Origin: Comamonadaceae bacterium
GTDB taxonomy: Bacteria > Pseudomonadota > Gammaproteobacteria > Burkholderiales > Burkholderiaceae_C
Reading direction: 5' to 3'
Length of the DNA: 64,000 nt
Assembly (NCBI GenBank): GCA_947455145.1
Contig: CANGME010000010.1
Location: forward strand, 62,001 to 126,000
A program made the position numbers and the translations under genes. The notes under the pieces are model-generated. The model was not told where the DNA came from and searched no databases. It saw only the letters and a list, made by a program, of their open reading frames with translations. Shown here in pieces: positions 43,315 to 51,700 of the stretch (positions are counted from its first letter, which is position 1; the number at the start of each line of letters is the position of its first letter).

Positions 43315-44559
43315 TCACCCCGCCGCCCCCACCGGCCCGTCCACCGACTTCTTGGCCACCGCGCCCTCGGGCTTCACATACCAAGCCGGATCCATGCGGA
43401 TCGGGATACCGTTGCGGGCTAAATCGGCTTCGTACTCGGTGCGCAGGAAGGGGTCTTCCATCCAATAGGGGATGGCCGTGCCACCTTCGGTCACGTCCAT
43501 GGCCGTGTAGTCGGTGTGCTTTGACCCAGGTGCGCCTGGGTCGCGCCCAGGGTTGTGCGGGCCAAACCAAGCGGTCAGACGCAGCGGCTCTGCACCCGAG
43601 CTGAAGTGCTGGTGATACCAGCGCGCGCCGCCGGGGGCGGCAGACACCAGGCCACCGGCCTCGTAGTCGATGCGGCGCACTTGGTCGGCCTTGCCATCCT
43701 TCCACGGGGTTTCGCCCAGGCGCTCGGGCCAAGTGTAGGTATAGCCCTTGCCGCTCAGGCAGATCAGCACCGCCGCCGAGGTGTGGGCGTGGGCCTTGGA
43801 GTAGCGGCCCTGCTCGTGCTGGCCGATCCAGAAGTAAAAGCAGTTGTTGGTCATGAAGGGCTCAACCCGGCGCCAGCCGACCGAGCGGCGGTTGTCCAGC
43901 GGCAAATCGCAGTGCACCACGTCGGGGATGAAGTTGGTGCGGCGCATGGCCAGGCCGCGCACCGGGTCGGGCTCGATCTCGTCACGGGCTTTGAAGAAAT
44001 CGTCCGCCCCGTTAAAGCGGTCGCGGAAGATGAAGGGGTTGTTGAACACCGCCTCGGTGTTGTTGAGCATGTTCATCACATTGGGCGCGGTGTTGCCCGC
44101 CATCAGCAGCGCGCCGCTGGAGGTGGCGTTGACGATGCGAAACCAGGCGTTCATGGGGATGGAGAACATCGAGCCCTTTTGCCACTCGAACACGTGCTTT
44201 TTGGTGTCGCCCTCTTGCCACACCTCGGTCGTGCCCCGACCTTCGATCACCAGGTAAATTTCCTCGTACATGTGCTTTTGCGCGTTCAGCGCGCCGCGTG
44301 GCGGCACCTCCACCACAAAGCTGCCCCATTTGGTCTCTGTGCCCAGCAGTTGCAGAAAGTGGCCCCGGCCTCCCGTGCGCTTCCAAGGGGAAAGCGGCAG
44401 CTCTTGCACCTTGTTGATGCCCACGTCACGGAACACGGGGATGCCCTCGGCCTCCATGAAGGCGTCATACGGTGTGGGTTGCTTTTTGAATTCGCCGAAA
44501 CCGGCCTTCTTATTGCCAGAAGGTTCGTGCCAATGGGAGGTGTCTTTATCGTGGGGCAT
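43315..44559 (-). CDS. Bicupin protein (ring-cleavage-dioxygenase-like)
   Basis: The 414-residue product has two cupin domains, like gentisate and 1-hydroxy-2-naphthoate dioxygenases. The first (QKHMYEEIYLVIEGRGTTEV, about 94-113) has only one His plus Glu residues. The second carries HAH at 257-259 and HQH at 316-318, so the metal site probably sits there, unlike gentisate dioxygenase, where it is in the first. It is the first gene of a six-gene leftward operon and has the GTTCC-N7-GGAAC site 27 bp upstream. Enzyme activity is inferred only from fold and context. Confidence 0.82.
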   Translation of the reverse strand: MPHDKDTSHWHEPSGNKKAGFGEFKKQPTPYDAFMEAEGIPVFRDVGINKVQELPLSPWKRTGGRGHFLQLLGTETKWGSFVVEVPPRGALNAQKHMYEEIYLVIEGRGTTEVWQEGDTKKHVFEWQKGSMFSIPMNAWFRIVNATSSGALLMAGNTAPNVMNMLNNTEAVFNNPFIFRDRFNGADDFFKARDEIEPDPVRGLAMRRTNFIPDVVHCDLPLDNRRSVGWRRVEPFMTNNCFYFWIGQHEQGRYSKAHAHTSAAVLICLSGKGYTYTWPERLGETPWKDGKADQVRRIDYEAGGLVSAAPGGARWYHQHFSSGAEPLRLTAWFGPHNPGRDPGAPGSKHTDYTAMDVTEGGTAIPYWMEDPFLRTEYEADLARNGIPIRMDPAWYVKPEGAVAKKSVDGPVGAAG

Positions 44560-44584
44560 GGAGCATCCATCAGGGTTAAATGTG

Positions 44585-44603
44585 CGTTCCTTTATAAGGA
44601 ACG
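44585..44603. promoter_or_regulatory. Operator palindrome upstream of the bicupin operon
   Basis: CGTTCCTT-TAT-AAGGAACG, perfect 8-bp arms containing GTTCC-N7-GGAAC (44586-44602). It is 25-43 bp upstream of the bicupin ATG. Confidence 0.72.
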
Positions 44604-44830
44604 GCGTTCTACCATGCTAGACGAAGAGGCTTGACGACGTCAACAGGGCTTGCCCACCCCTAGAAAAACCTCTTGCTCGTTACCTGTGAGGAAAATTCTT
44701 CCACTTACTAGAAAAGGTCATGACGAATGTTGCTCTTGTGTAAATTTAATGTGTCTACAGGGTAATTACGGATAGTTCGAGATACAGATTTTTTGCTTAA
44801 TTGATCTCACTGTCTTGCTTGCAAGAACGA

Positions 44831-44849
44831 TGTTCCAAATAAAGGAACA
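44831..44849. promoter_or_regulatory. Operator palindrome upstream of the porin gene
   Basis: TGTTCC-AAATAAA-GGAACA, perfect 6-bp arms with the same core and spacer as at 26937 and 44586. It lies 72-90 bp upstream of the porin ATG. Confidence 0.72.
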
Positions 44850-44920
44850 AAAGGCAGTTACTTCGCTCTGGGTTCTGAGGCGAAATGGTTGGAAAAATTT
44901 TTACACATCTTGGAGACAAC

Positions 44921-46186
44921 ATGAATTTCAAACACAGTTTAGTGACGGCAGGCTGCTTGGCTGCAATCGGAATGGCTGGTACGGCGCAGGCGGTTCAAGT
45001 GGCTGGGGAGTACTTAGAGGTTTACGGCAATCTTTACCCGCAATTTCAGGAGTCCAGGTTCAGCGGTTCAGCCCCTACTGGGACTCCAACAAGCAATTTG
45101 ACTAAAGGACTCGTTACACCAACCAACACGACTTTCGCAGCCCAGTTGGACTCCAAGACCCAGTTCACCACAGTGAACTCTTATGTCGGCCTAAAGGGCA
45201 AAAAATCATTTAGCGATGTGACAGTCGGTTATGACTATCAGGCTGTTATGCAAAAAAACTACGACGGCAATTTTCCCGTGCCAATTTTTTCAGACGTTCG
45301 TGATGCATTTGCATTTGTTTCTCATGCAAAACTAGGCACCCTTCAGCTCGGTCAAATGGACACGATTTACAAGGAGTTTGGTGATCGCGTCCGAATGTTG
45401 GGCGTGAGTTCTTCTAACTTTGTTTCAACCAGCGGTGTACTGTCAGCTGCAAGCTGGAAGTCGATTGCAAAAGTCGGGACAACCGGTGTCACTGAAGTAG
45501 CCGGAACCACATCGTTCAATACCCGAATTGGTGACCAAATTCTCTGGATTAGCCCGAACTGGAATGGCGTCGAAGTCGGCTACTCTTTGCGCCCAGACCC
45601 AAACCCAAAAGCTGGTCGCAATCAGTCTCTTTCATCGATGGGGGCTCGTTGGAGCAATAAGGCCTACTATGTTGGCCTCGCCCAAGAAATTCACAATGAC
45701 TACAGAACTTTCAGCGGGACAGGTTACACCGGCTCTGCAACTACGCTTCTGAACACCAATCCAAGCTCAAAAGATACGGCTGTTCGCCTGAGTTTTGGCT
45801 ACACCGCAGAAAAATACCGGCTCGGTATTGATTTGGCTTCGCTTAAATACACTGAGGATGCCACCGCACTCAAAAAATTCAGCGGCTATGACACCACCAC
45901 CTGGCAAATCAGTGGCGAATATAAAGTCGATGAGAAGTTAACTGTGGCCGCCAACTACGCTCAAGGAGCAGCAGGTTCGTGTAGCATTTCTGGTGGCGGG
46001 GCCTGTTCTACCTCAGGGCTGGGTGGCAACTTGGTCAGTTTGGGTGCACGCTACGACATCACAAAAGCCGTGGGTTTGTTTGCGTTGTATGCTGAGAACG
46101 CCGCCAATGACAGCGCCACTTATGCTTCAAGCGCCATAGGCGGCAAGGTCACCAACATGGCTGTTGGCGTTCAGGTTAAGTTCTAA
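44921..46186 (+). CDS. Gram-negative porin (betaproteobacterial type)
   Basis: A trimeric outer-membrane channel of the 16-strand type. From the ATG at 44921 (GGAG just upstream) it has 421 residues: signal peptide LVTAGCLAAIGMAGTAQA-VQ, then VAGEYLEVYGNLYPQFQESR. It ends with the expected terminal Phe (MAVGVQVKF). GGACSTSGLGG near residue 360 looks like an external loop with paired cysteines. The base composition is more AT-rich than neighbouring genes. A strong terminator follows. Confidence 0.92.
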   Translation: MNFKHSLVTAGCLAAIGMAGTAQAVQVAGEYLEVYGNLYPQFQESRFSGSAPTGTPTSNLTKGLVTPTNTTFAAQLDSKTQFTTVNSYVGLKGKKSFSDVTVGYDYQAVMQKNYDGNFPVPIFSDVRDAFAFVSHAKLGTLQLGQMDTIYKEFGDRVRMLGVSSSNFVSTSGVLSAASWKSIAKVGTTGVTEVAGTTSFNTRIGDQILWISPNWNGVEVGYSLRPDPNPKAGRNQSLSSMGARWSNKAYYVGLAQEIHNDYRTFSGTGYTGSATTLLNTNPSSKDTAVRLSFGYTAEKYRLGIDLASLKYTEDATALKKFSGYDTTTWQISGEYKVDEKLTVAANYAQGAAGSCSISGGGACSTSGLGGNLVSLGARYDITKAVGLFALYAENAANDSATYASSAIGGKVTNMAVGVQVKF

Positions 46187-46206
46187 TCCTTACCGCCTTA
46201 AAATCG

Positions 46207-46238
46207 GCAGAAGTCCCGCTTGGGGCTTCTGCTTTTTT
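46207..46238 (+). terminator. Rho-independent terminator after the porin
   Basis: GCAGAAGTCCC (46207-46217) pairs with GGGGCTTCTGC (46222-46232) around a 4-nt loop, one wobble pair, then six T. It begins 20 bp after the porin stop. Downstream genes therefore need read-through or their own promoter. Confidence 0.88.
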
Positions 46239-46261
46239 GCTTTTAATGGGAGAGTGATCGT

Positions 46262-47317
46262 ATGAAGACATCGTTGGCTATTCGTCGAACGTGGCCTGTT
46301 CTATTTTTGCTTTCGATTATTTGCAACACCTCCGCCGTTCTGGCACAGACTGAATCGCTGCTGCTGTCCGAAGCCCCCGACCGTGCCGCCAAGGTAATGG
46401 CCGCTGCCACCAAAGAAGGCTCACTCACGCTATACACCGCGTTCAGACCGCAAGACCTGCCCATCGTCCTGGCGCCGTTTGAGAAAAAATACGGCATCAA
46501 AGTCAACGCTTGGCGCTCTGGCAGCAACAACGTCACGCAGCGTGTGCTGCGCGAAGCGGGCAGCAAGAATGCGGTGGTGGACGTGGTGATGATGCCGGCC
46601 ACCGAAATGGTAGCCCTGTACCGCGAAAAGATTTTGCAGCCAGTCACGTCCCCTCACTTCAAAGACTTGCTCGCCACTGCCGTACCGCCGCATAAAAACT
46701 GGTCCACCGTGTTCATGAACGTCACGGTGCAAACCTACAACACAAATTTGGTGAAAAAGGCGGACCTACCCAAGACCTACGCCGACCTGCTCGACCCGCG
46801 TTGGAAGGGCAACCTTGGCGTAGAAGCCAAAGCCGATGAGTGGTTCAGCAAAGTCGTGCTCGCGCAGGGGGAAGAAAAGGGCATCAAATTGTTCAAAGAC
46901 GTGGTGGCACGCAACGGCATCTCCACTCGGCTTGGCGTGTCACTCTTGCACAACTTGGTGATCGCGGGCGAGGTGCCTTTGGCCCTGACGGTCTACATAG
47001 ACATCCCTGAAAAAGACAAACGCGCAGGCAAGCCGGTGGACTGGTTTACGCTGGAGCCCGTGGTAGCCCAGGGCTTTAACATGGGCATAGCGCAAAAGAC
47101 GCTGCATCCGAATGCGGCGCTCTTATTTTACGACTACATGCTCTCACCCGAGACACAAAAACTCTTGGCCTCTTTGCATTACTATCCGGCCAGTACCAAA
47201 ACCCCATCGCCCTACCCCGGCTTGAAGTTGGACGTGATTGACCCCGTCTATAGCGTGGACAACTTCGCCAAATGGAACAAAGCTTTTGAAGACACCATGA
47301 CCAAACAGGCACGATAA
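46262..47317 (+). CDS. Extracellular solute-binding protein, FbpA-like (orphan)
   Basis: A 351-residue periplasmic receptor with a signal peptide (VLFLLSIICNTSAVLA-QT) and a class II fold (EGSLTLYTAFRPQDLPIVL, FEKKYGIKVNAWRSG, KTYADLLDPRWKGNLGVEAK). It is clearly related to the receptor at 36805-37854. It precedes the UbiD-like gene by 3 bp, so both are in one operon, but no transporter membrane genes accompany it. Confidence 0.86.
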   Translation: MKTSLAIRRTWPVLFLLSIICNTSAVLAQTESLLLSEAPDRAAKVMAAATKEGSLTLYTAFRPQDLPIVLAPFEKKYGIKVNAWRSGSNNVTQRVLREAGSKNAVVDVVMMPATEMVALYREKILQPVTSPHFKDLLATAVPPHKNWSTVFMNVTVQTYNTNLVKKADLPKTYADLLDPRWKGNLGVEAKADEWFSKVVLAQGEEKGIKLFKDVVARNGISTRLGVSLLHNLVIAGEVPLALTVYIDIPEKDKRAGKPVDWFTLEPVVAQGFNMGIAQKTLHPNAALLFYDYMLSPETQKLLASLHYYPASTKTPSPYPGLKLDVIDPVYSVDNFAKWNKAFEDTMTKQAR

Positions 47318-47320
47318 ACA

Positions 47321-49063
47321 ATGGCAACCAAAAAAACCACCTTATCCCCAAAAGCAAGCGCGAAATCATCAGGCCGTGGCTACGCCGACCTGCACGAGCA
47401 CTTAGCCGCGCTGGACAAAGCGGGCTTGCTCGTCACTATCGACCGCCCCATCAACAAAGACACCGAGCTGCACCCGCTGGTGCGTTGGCAGTTTCGCGGC
47501 GGCATTGCCGAGCCAGACCGCAAGGCCTTCTTGTTCACCAACGTGGTGGATGGCAAAGGCAAGAAGTACGACATCCCCGTGGTAGTGGGCGCATTGGCCG
47601 CTACACGCAAGATTTACAGCGTGGGCATGGGCTGCGCGATTGAAGATATCGGCAAGACCTGGAACCATGCCATTGCACACCCAGTGTTGCCCAATGTGGT
47701 GACCGATGCGCCTTGCCAAGAGATCGTGGTGATGGGCAAAGAGCTGCTGAAAAAGGGTAAGGGCCTGGACAGTCTGCCGATTCCGATTTCAACACCGGGT
47801 TGGGACAACGGCCCCTACACCACGCTGTCGCAGTACATCTCTAAAGACCCGGACAACGGCATCCAGAACATGGGTATTTACCGTGGTCAGGTCAAGTCGC
47901 CCACGCGCTTAGGCATGAACCCGTCGATGGAAAACCAGCCCGGCATCATGGCCCACTGGGAGAAAGCCAAGGCCCGTGGCCAGCGCTTGCCCGCAGCCGT
48001 GATCTTGGGTTGCCCGCCTAGCGTGGCCTTTACCTCGGCACAAAAATTGGCCGAAGACGTGGACGAGCTGCACGTGGCCGGTGGCCTGGCAGGTGCGCCC
48101 ATCAACGTCGTCAAATGCAAGACGGTGGACTTGCTCGTGCCCGCTGAGGCCGAGATCGTGATCGAGGGCTACATCGTCACCGAGGCACTGGAGCCCGAAG
48201 CACCGTTTGGCGAATCGCACGGCCACGTGAACCTGCAAGAGTACAACGCCTATATGGAAGTCACGGCCATCACGCGCCGCAAAAACGCCATCCTCACCTC
48301 CATCATTTCGCAGGTCACACCGTCGGAGTCCAGCCTGATCAAACGCGTGGCGCTGGAGCCGGTGTTTTTGAACCACTTGAAGCGTGCCATGGGCATCAAG
48401 GGCGTGATCAAGGTCTCGATGCACGAGCCGCTGACCAACCTGCGCAAGGTGATTGCTGTGGTGGTGGACCGTAAAACGCCAGTGAGCGAAGTCTGGCGCG
48501 CGCTTTACGGTGCGGCCTCGCTGCTGCGATCTGGCGGCAAGATGGTGATTGCCATCAACGAGGACATTGATCCCGACAACGCCGACGCTCTGCTGTGGGC
48601 CATGAGCTACCGCGCTAACTTTGCGCTGGACTTGCAGATACTGCAAAACCGCGACCCCGGCCACGGCCCGCGCAGCCCGCGCAATGGCGGCTTGGATGCC
48701 TCGTTGTTGATCGACGCCACGTTGAAAGACGACTTCCCGCCCATCGCCTTGCCCAAAAAAGAGTTTATGGAAAACGCCAAGAAAATTTGGGAAGAACTGG
48801 GCCTGCCCAAGCTCAAGCCTGAAGCCCCTTGGCACGGCTATTCGCTAGGCGACTGGACCGAGCGGAACGCCCTGATGGCAGAGCGCGCCGTGCGCGGTGA
48901 CTACTTCGTCACCGGCGAAGAAATCGCCAAACAACGCCGCAGCGATGTGAAGATGAACACCGAGGTCAAACACGTGCCGGGGTTTGAGGACATGCTGGGT
49001 AAACCAGCGGCTAAAAAATCCGTGAAGAAACCGGCTGCAAAAGCAAAACCAAAAGCGAAATAA
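47321..49063 (+). CDS. UbiD-family decarboxylase with Lys-rich tail
   Basis: UbiD-type enzymes use prenylated FMN to decarboxylate or carboxylate aromatic and unsaturated acids. The 580-residue product keeps the catalytic pair EAPFGE (matching Glu277 and Glu282 of fungal Fdc1) and NMGIYR, whose Asn and Arg match Asn168 and Arg173. After the domain comes a basic tail, KKSVKKPAAKAKPKAK, and a similarly basic N-terminus, both unusual for the family. No UbiX gene lies in the window. A cytochrome c gene follows by 1 bp. Confidence 0.9.
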   Translation: MATKKTTLSPKASAKSSGRGYADLHEHLAALDKAGLLVTIDRPINKDTELHPLVRWQFRGGIAEPDRKAFLFTNVVDGKGKKYDIPVVVGALAATRKIYSVGMGCAIEDIGKTWNHAIAHPVLPNVVTDAPCQEIVVMGKELLKKGKGLDSLPIPISTPGWDNGPYTTLSQYISKDPDNGIQNMGIYRGQVKSPTRLGMNPSMENQPGIMAHWEKAKARGQRLPAAVILGCPPSVAFTSAQKLAEDVDELHVAGGLAGAPINVVKCKTVDLLVPAEAEIVIEGYIVTEALEPEAPFGESHGHVNLQEYNAYMEVTAITRRKNAILTSIISQVTPSESSLIKRVALEPVFLNHLKRAMGIKGVIKVSMHEPLTNLRKVIAVVVDRKTPVSEVWRALYGAASLLRSGGKMVIAINEDIDPDNADALLWAMSYRANFALDLQILQNRDPGHGPRSPRNGGLDASLLIDATLKDDFPPIALPKKEFMENAKKIWEELGLPKLKPEAPWHGYSLGDWTERNALMAERAVRGDYFVTGEEIAKQRRSDVKMNTEVKHVPGFEDMLGKPAAKKSVKKPAAKAKPKAK

Positions 49064-49064
49064 C

Positions 49065-49430
49065 GTGACCACGACTCTGCGGATTGGGACCTTGATGGGC
49101 ATGCTTTGCGCTTTGACAGCCCAAGCCGCAGACGATGCCGCCATCCAGCGTGGCCGCGAGGTCTACACCGTCAACCAGTGCTACGCCTGCCATGGCACTA
49201 TGGGCCAGGGCGGCGAGCGCGGCGCGGGCCCCCGCATCGCGCCCAACCCCTTCCCCTATGCCGCGTTTGAAGCACAAATGCGCAAACCACGCGCCGTGAT
49301 GCCGCGCTACACGGTGCGCGACATCGACGAGCAAAAGCTAAAAGACCTCTACGCCTTCGTCGCCGCCATCCCCGCGTCGCCCGCAGTGGCCAGTATCCCC
49401 TTGCTGCGCGACGCCATGCGTCAACCGTAG
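49065..49430 (+). CDS. Small c-type cytochrome
   Basis: A 121-residue exported monohaem cytochrome. It begins at a GTG 1 bp after the UbiD-like stop, has signal peptide RIGTLMGMLCALTAQA-AD, the haem site CYACH and a likely axial Met in AVMPRYTVRDI. It may take electrons from the IorA/IorB-type hydroxylase encoded in the neighbouring operon (inference), as that enzyme class often uses a cytochrome c acceptor. Confidence 0.9.
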   Translation: MTTTLRIGTLMGMLCALTAQAADDAAIQRGREVYTVNQCYACHGTMGQGGERGAGPRIAPNPFPYAAFEAQMRKPRAVMPRYTVRDIDEQKLKDLYAFVAAIPASPAVASIPLLRDAMRQP

Positions 49431-49434
49431 CGCA

Positions 49435-49935
49435 TCAACCCAATACGCTTGGGTTCAGCGTCCACATGGCATAGGTGAGCGCCGTGGCAAACGACACCCA
49501 CGCCAGGTAGGGCAGCAGCATCAAAGCCGCTATTTTGTGGTGCGGCCAAAACGCGGCGATAGTGCCCACGATGAGCCCCCACAGCAGCACAATCTCAACC
49601 AAGGCCCACGCCCCTTGGTGCCACACAAAAAACAGCCAAGTCCACAGCGCGTTCACGGCCAACTGCACCACAAAGAGCCCCAGCGCGAGCCCCGCACCGC
49701 GCCACCCCTGCGCACGCCAGACCAGCCACGCTGCGATGCCCATCAAAAGGTAAAGCACTGACCACACGGGCCCAAACAACCACCCCGGCGGTGCCCATGC
49801 CGGGCGCACTAGTTGCATGTAAAACGTGCCCGCTTGGGCGGAGGCGAACGCCCCAACGGCAGCGGCGCTGAAGGTCAAGATCAACCAGCCTGCGAGGCCG
49901 ATGGCTTGTTGGGGTAGGGGCATTGTGCGGTTCAA
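49435..49935 (-). CDS. tspO: TspO/MBR family protein
   Basis: A five-helix membrane protein related to the tryptophan-rich sensory protein and the mitochondrial benzodiazepine receptor. The 166-residue sequence has the key RPAWAPPGWLFGPVWSVLY and many Trp residues (ALWTWLFFVWHQ). The start is taken as TTG at 49935 because GGAG lies 7 bp upstream of it; an ATG at 49923 is 19 bp from that site. Members bind porphyrins. It converges with the cytochrome c gene. Confidence 0.9.
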   Translation of the reverse strand: MNRTMPLPQQAIGLAGWLILTFSAAAVGAFASAQAGTFYMQLVRPAWAPPGWLFGPVWSVLYLLMGIAAWLVWRAQGWRGAGLALGLFVVQLAVNALWTWLFFVWHQGAWALVEIVLLWGLIVGTIAAFWPHHKIAALMLLPYLAWVSFATALTYAMWTLNPSVLG

Positions 49936-49968
49936 AATTTAACTCCAAGCTCAGACGACGGGCGCGCG

Positions 49969-50415
49969 TTAACCTGGGATATCGGGCTCGACCAGTGTGG
50001 CGAGCTGAGCCAGTGACTCTTGCCAACCCAAGTAGCACATTTCCAGGGGAATGGCCTCAGGAATGCCGGACTGTGTGATATTCAACTCTGTTCCGCAAAG
50101 GACTGGCTTCAGGGATACCGTGACTTCAAGCACGCCGGGCAGGTTCGGATCATCAAACTTGTCTGTGTATCGGATGCGTTCATTGGGAAGCAGTTCAAGG
50201 TACTCACCACTGAACGAGTGCCCATTGCCGCTTGAAAAGTTATGGAACGACATTCTGAACGTGCCGCCAACGCGGGCGTCCAGGTGGTGCACTGTGCAGG
50301 TGAAACCGTAGGGCGGCAGCCACTTGGCCATGGCACGCGCGTCGAGGAATGCGCGATAAACCTTCTCGGGCTGGGTGCGCAGGACTCTGTGAAGGCGAAC
50401 GGTGTGATCCGACAT
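49969..50415 (-). CDS. SRPBCC (AHSA1-like) protein
   Basis: A 148-residue START/AHSA1-fold protein. It opens with HTVRLHRVLRTQPEKVYRAF and has WLPPYGFTCTVHHLDARVGG, FSGEYLELLPNERIRYTDKF and the C-terminal WQESLAQLATLVEPDIPG, typical of the group. The ATG at 50415 has AGGAG upstream. Function is usually ligand binding and is unknown here. Confidence 0.85.
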   Translation of the reverse strand: MSDHTVRLHRVLRTQPEKVYRAFLDARAMAKWLPPYGFTCTVHHLDARVGGTFRMSFHNFSSGNGHSFSGEYLELLPNERIRYTDKFDDPNLPGVLEVTVSLKPVLCGTELNITQSGIPEAIPLEMCYLGWQESLAQLATLVEPDIPG

Positions 50416-50557
50416 GAAAGGTCTCCTGGGTGTGGATGTCGCGAGTGGTGTGTGCAATGGTTCACTATAGCCTGCGTACCCCTAGAAGCAAGGCCAGTTC
50501 ATACCTAGTCAACGCACGGCACAAGCTAGACGTCAATCGCTTGTGATCGTATACGCA

Positions 50558-50591
50558 CTTTTAACAATACTCTTTACAGTACTATTAAAAG
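50558..50591. promoter_or_regulatory. Palindrome in the phd-relE promoter, likely operator
   Basis: CTTTTAACAATACT (50558-50571) and AGTACTATTAAAAG (50578-50591) pair at 12 of 14 positions around a 6-bp spacer. It lies 36 bp upstream of the antitoxin ATG. Phd-type antitoxins bind such sites with their toxins to repress the operon. Confidence 0.65.
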
Positions 50592-50626
50592 AACTTAATA
50601 TCGCTGATATTTTTCAGATCACCACC

Positions 50627-50956
50627 ATGCCCGACCTCACTGCCAATGACCTCAAAACCCGTGGTGTTGCCGCTATTGAGAGTCTTCTGGCCACCCAGCC
50701 TGAAGCGTTCATCTCGGTGCGGGGTCAAGAACGCTACGTGGTGATGGATGTTGCGCAGTACCACTACCTGCGTGAATGTGAGCTGGACGCTGCGCTGGCG
50801 CAAAGCCGCGCAGACGTGGCGGCAGGTCGGGCATTCACCGAAACAGCCTCAGAGCATATGGCCCGTCTCGAAACCCTGTTGGCGTCCAATTTCGTAGCGC
50901 CAACCAGTAAGAAGCCTCGCACCGCCAAAGCCTCCTCCAGCAAACGCAGCGCCTGA
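50627..50956 (+). CDS. Phd/YefM-type antitoxin
   Basis: A 109-residue protein with the Phd/YefM DNA-binding domain (LTANDLKTRGVAAIESLL, RGQERYVVMDVAQYHYL) and a flexible basic tail. The start is the ATG at 50627; an upstream in-frame ATG (50543) would pass through the operator palindrome. It is followed 15 bp later by a RelE-type toxin gene. Confidence 0.86.
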   Translation: MPDLTANDLKTRGVAAIESLLATQPEAFISVRGQERYVVMDVAQYHYLRECELDAALAQSRADVAAGRAFTETASEHMARLETLLASNFVAPTSKKPRTAKASSSKRSA

Positions 50957-50971
50957 GTTTTTAGAAGCGTC

Positions 50972-51247
50972 ATGCCCTACCAACTGGTTTTCACCGAAAC
51001 CTACCTGCGCCGCGCGCTGCGCTTTCTCAAACGCCACCCACAACTCAAAGCCCAATACGCCAAGACCCTGGCCTTGCTTGAACTCAACCCCCATCACCCC
51101 TCGCTGCGGCTACACGCGTTGTCCGGGCGACTGCAAGGGATGCATTCGGTGTCGATCAATTTGTCATATCGCATCACGCTGGAGTTGCTCATCCAGGACG
51201 GGCAAATCATCCCTATCCATGTGGGTGATCATGATGCGGTGTATTGA
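50972..51247 (+). CDS. RelE/YafQ-superfamily toxin
   Basis: A 91-residue toxin of the RelE fold: FLKRHPQLKAQYAKTLALL, then HPSLRLHALSGRLQGMHSVS and SYRITLELLIQDGQ...HVGDHDAVY, typical of plasmid-stabilisation/YafQ-like mRNA interferases. It pairs with the antitoxin just upstream. The C-terminal GDHDxVY is conserved, so it looks intact. Confidence 0.88.
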   Translation: MPYQLVFTETYLRRALRFLKRHPQLKAQYAKTLALLELNPHHPSLRLHALSGRLQGMHSVSINLSYRITLELLIQDGQIIPIHVGDHDAVY

Positions 51248-51291
51248 ATTTCCGCGATGTTCTGCAAGCAACAACGAACGTGAGGTTTACG

Positions 51292-51700
51292 ATGCCTGGC
51301 TCAAAAACGAATGTGATGAACCGTAGTCAAGTACTGGCCGCTGTGCGGGCCATTCAACCGTCAAAGGATTTCCTCTGGGATGGCGTGAGTGAAGATGATC
51401 GCCCCGCCACGACAGGAGAGCTGCAAGAGGGCGTTGCCGCCCATCGCAAACTCGGTCGCACGGCGGGCAGCGCCACCAAGGAGTAAGTCACCATCCGCTT
51501 TGACCACGACGTACTGGCCGCTTTCCGCACCGCTGGCCCAGGCTGGCAGACGCGTATGAATGACGCGCTCAGCAATGTGAAGCTAGAGCGGTTTGGTTTG
51601 CATAGATTTTTGAATGAACTGGTGCGCAATAAAAATCCCTGCCCCCTCATCGAGAGACGTGTACCAATTCACCTTGGTTTTATGCACAACTACAGTTGAA
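51292..51700 (+). pseudogene. Decayed BrnA-type antitoxin
   Basis: Codons from 51292 encode FLWDGVSEDDRPATTGELQE, then RTAGSATKE, then TAA (51484-51486), then in the same frame VTIRFDHDVLAAFRTAGPGW and QTRMNDAL. This is the standard antitoxin module, in which the position of the TAA is normally Gln, so CAA to TAA fits. Past ALSNVKLERFG the end no longer matches. The usual partner toxin BrnT is absent; a RelE toxin gene ends 44 bp upstream. Confidence 0.75.

Larger units (their letters stand above)
44560..44920. other. Divergent control region between bicupin and porin
   Basis: This 361-bp gap carries no credible gene. It contains two copies of the GTTCC-N7-GGAAC palindrome, one near each flanking start, and is AT-richer than its surroundings. 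The porin ATG has GGAG at its expected distance. Confidence 0.7.

Noticed and set aside
44560-44920. Possible small genes in the bicupin-porin gap
   Set aside because: Only short frames without family features were seen; the region is better explained as control DNA with two operators.
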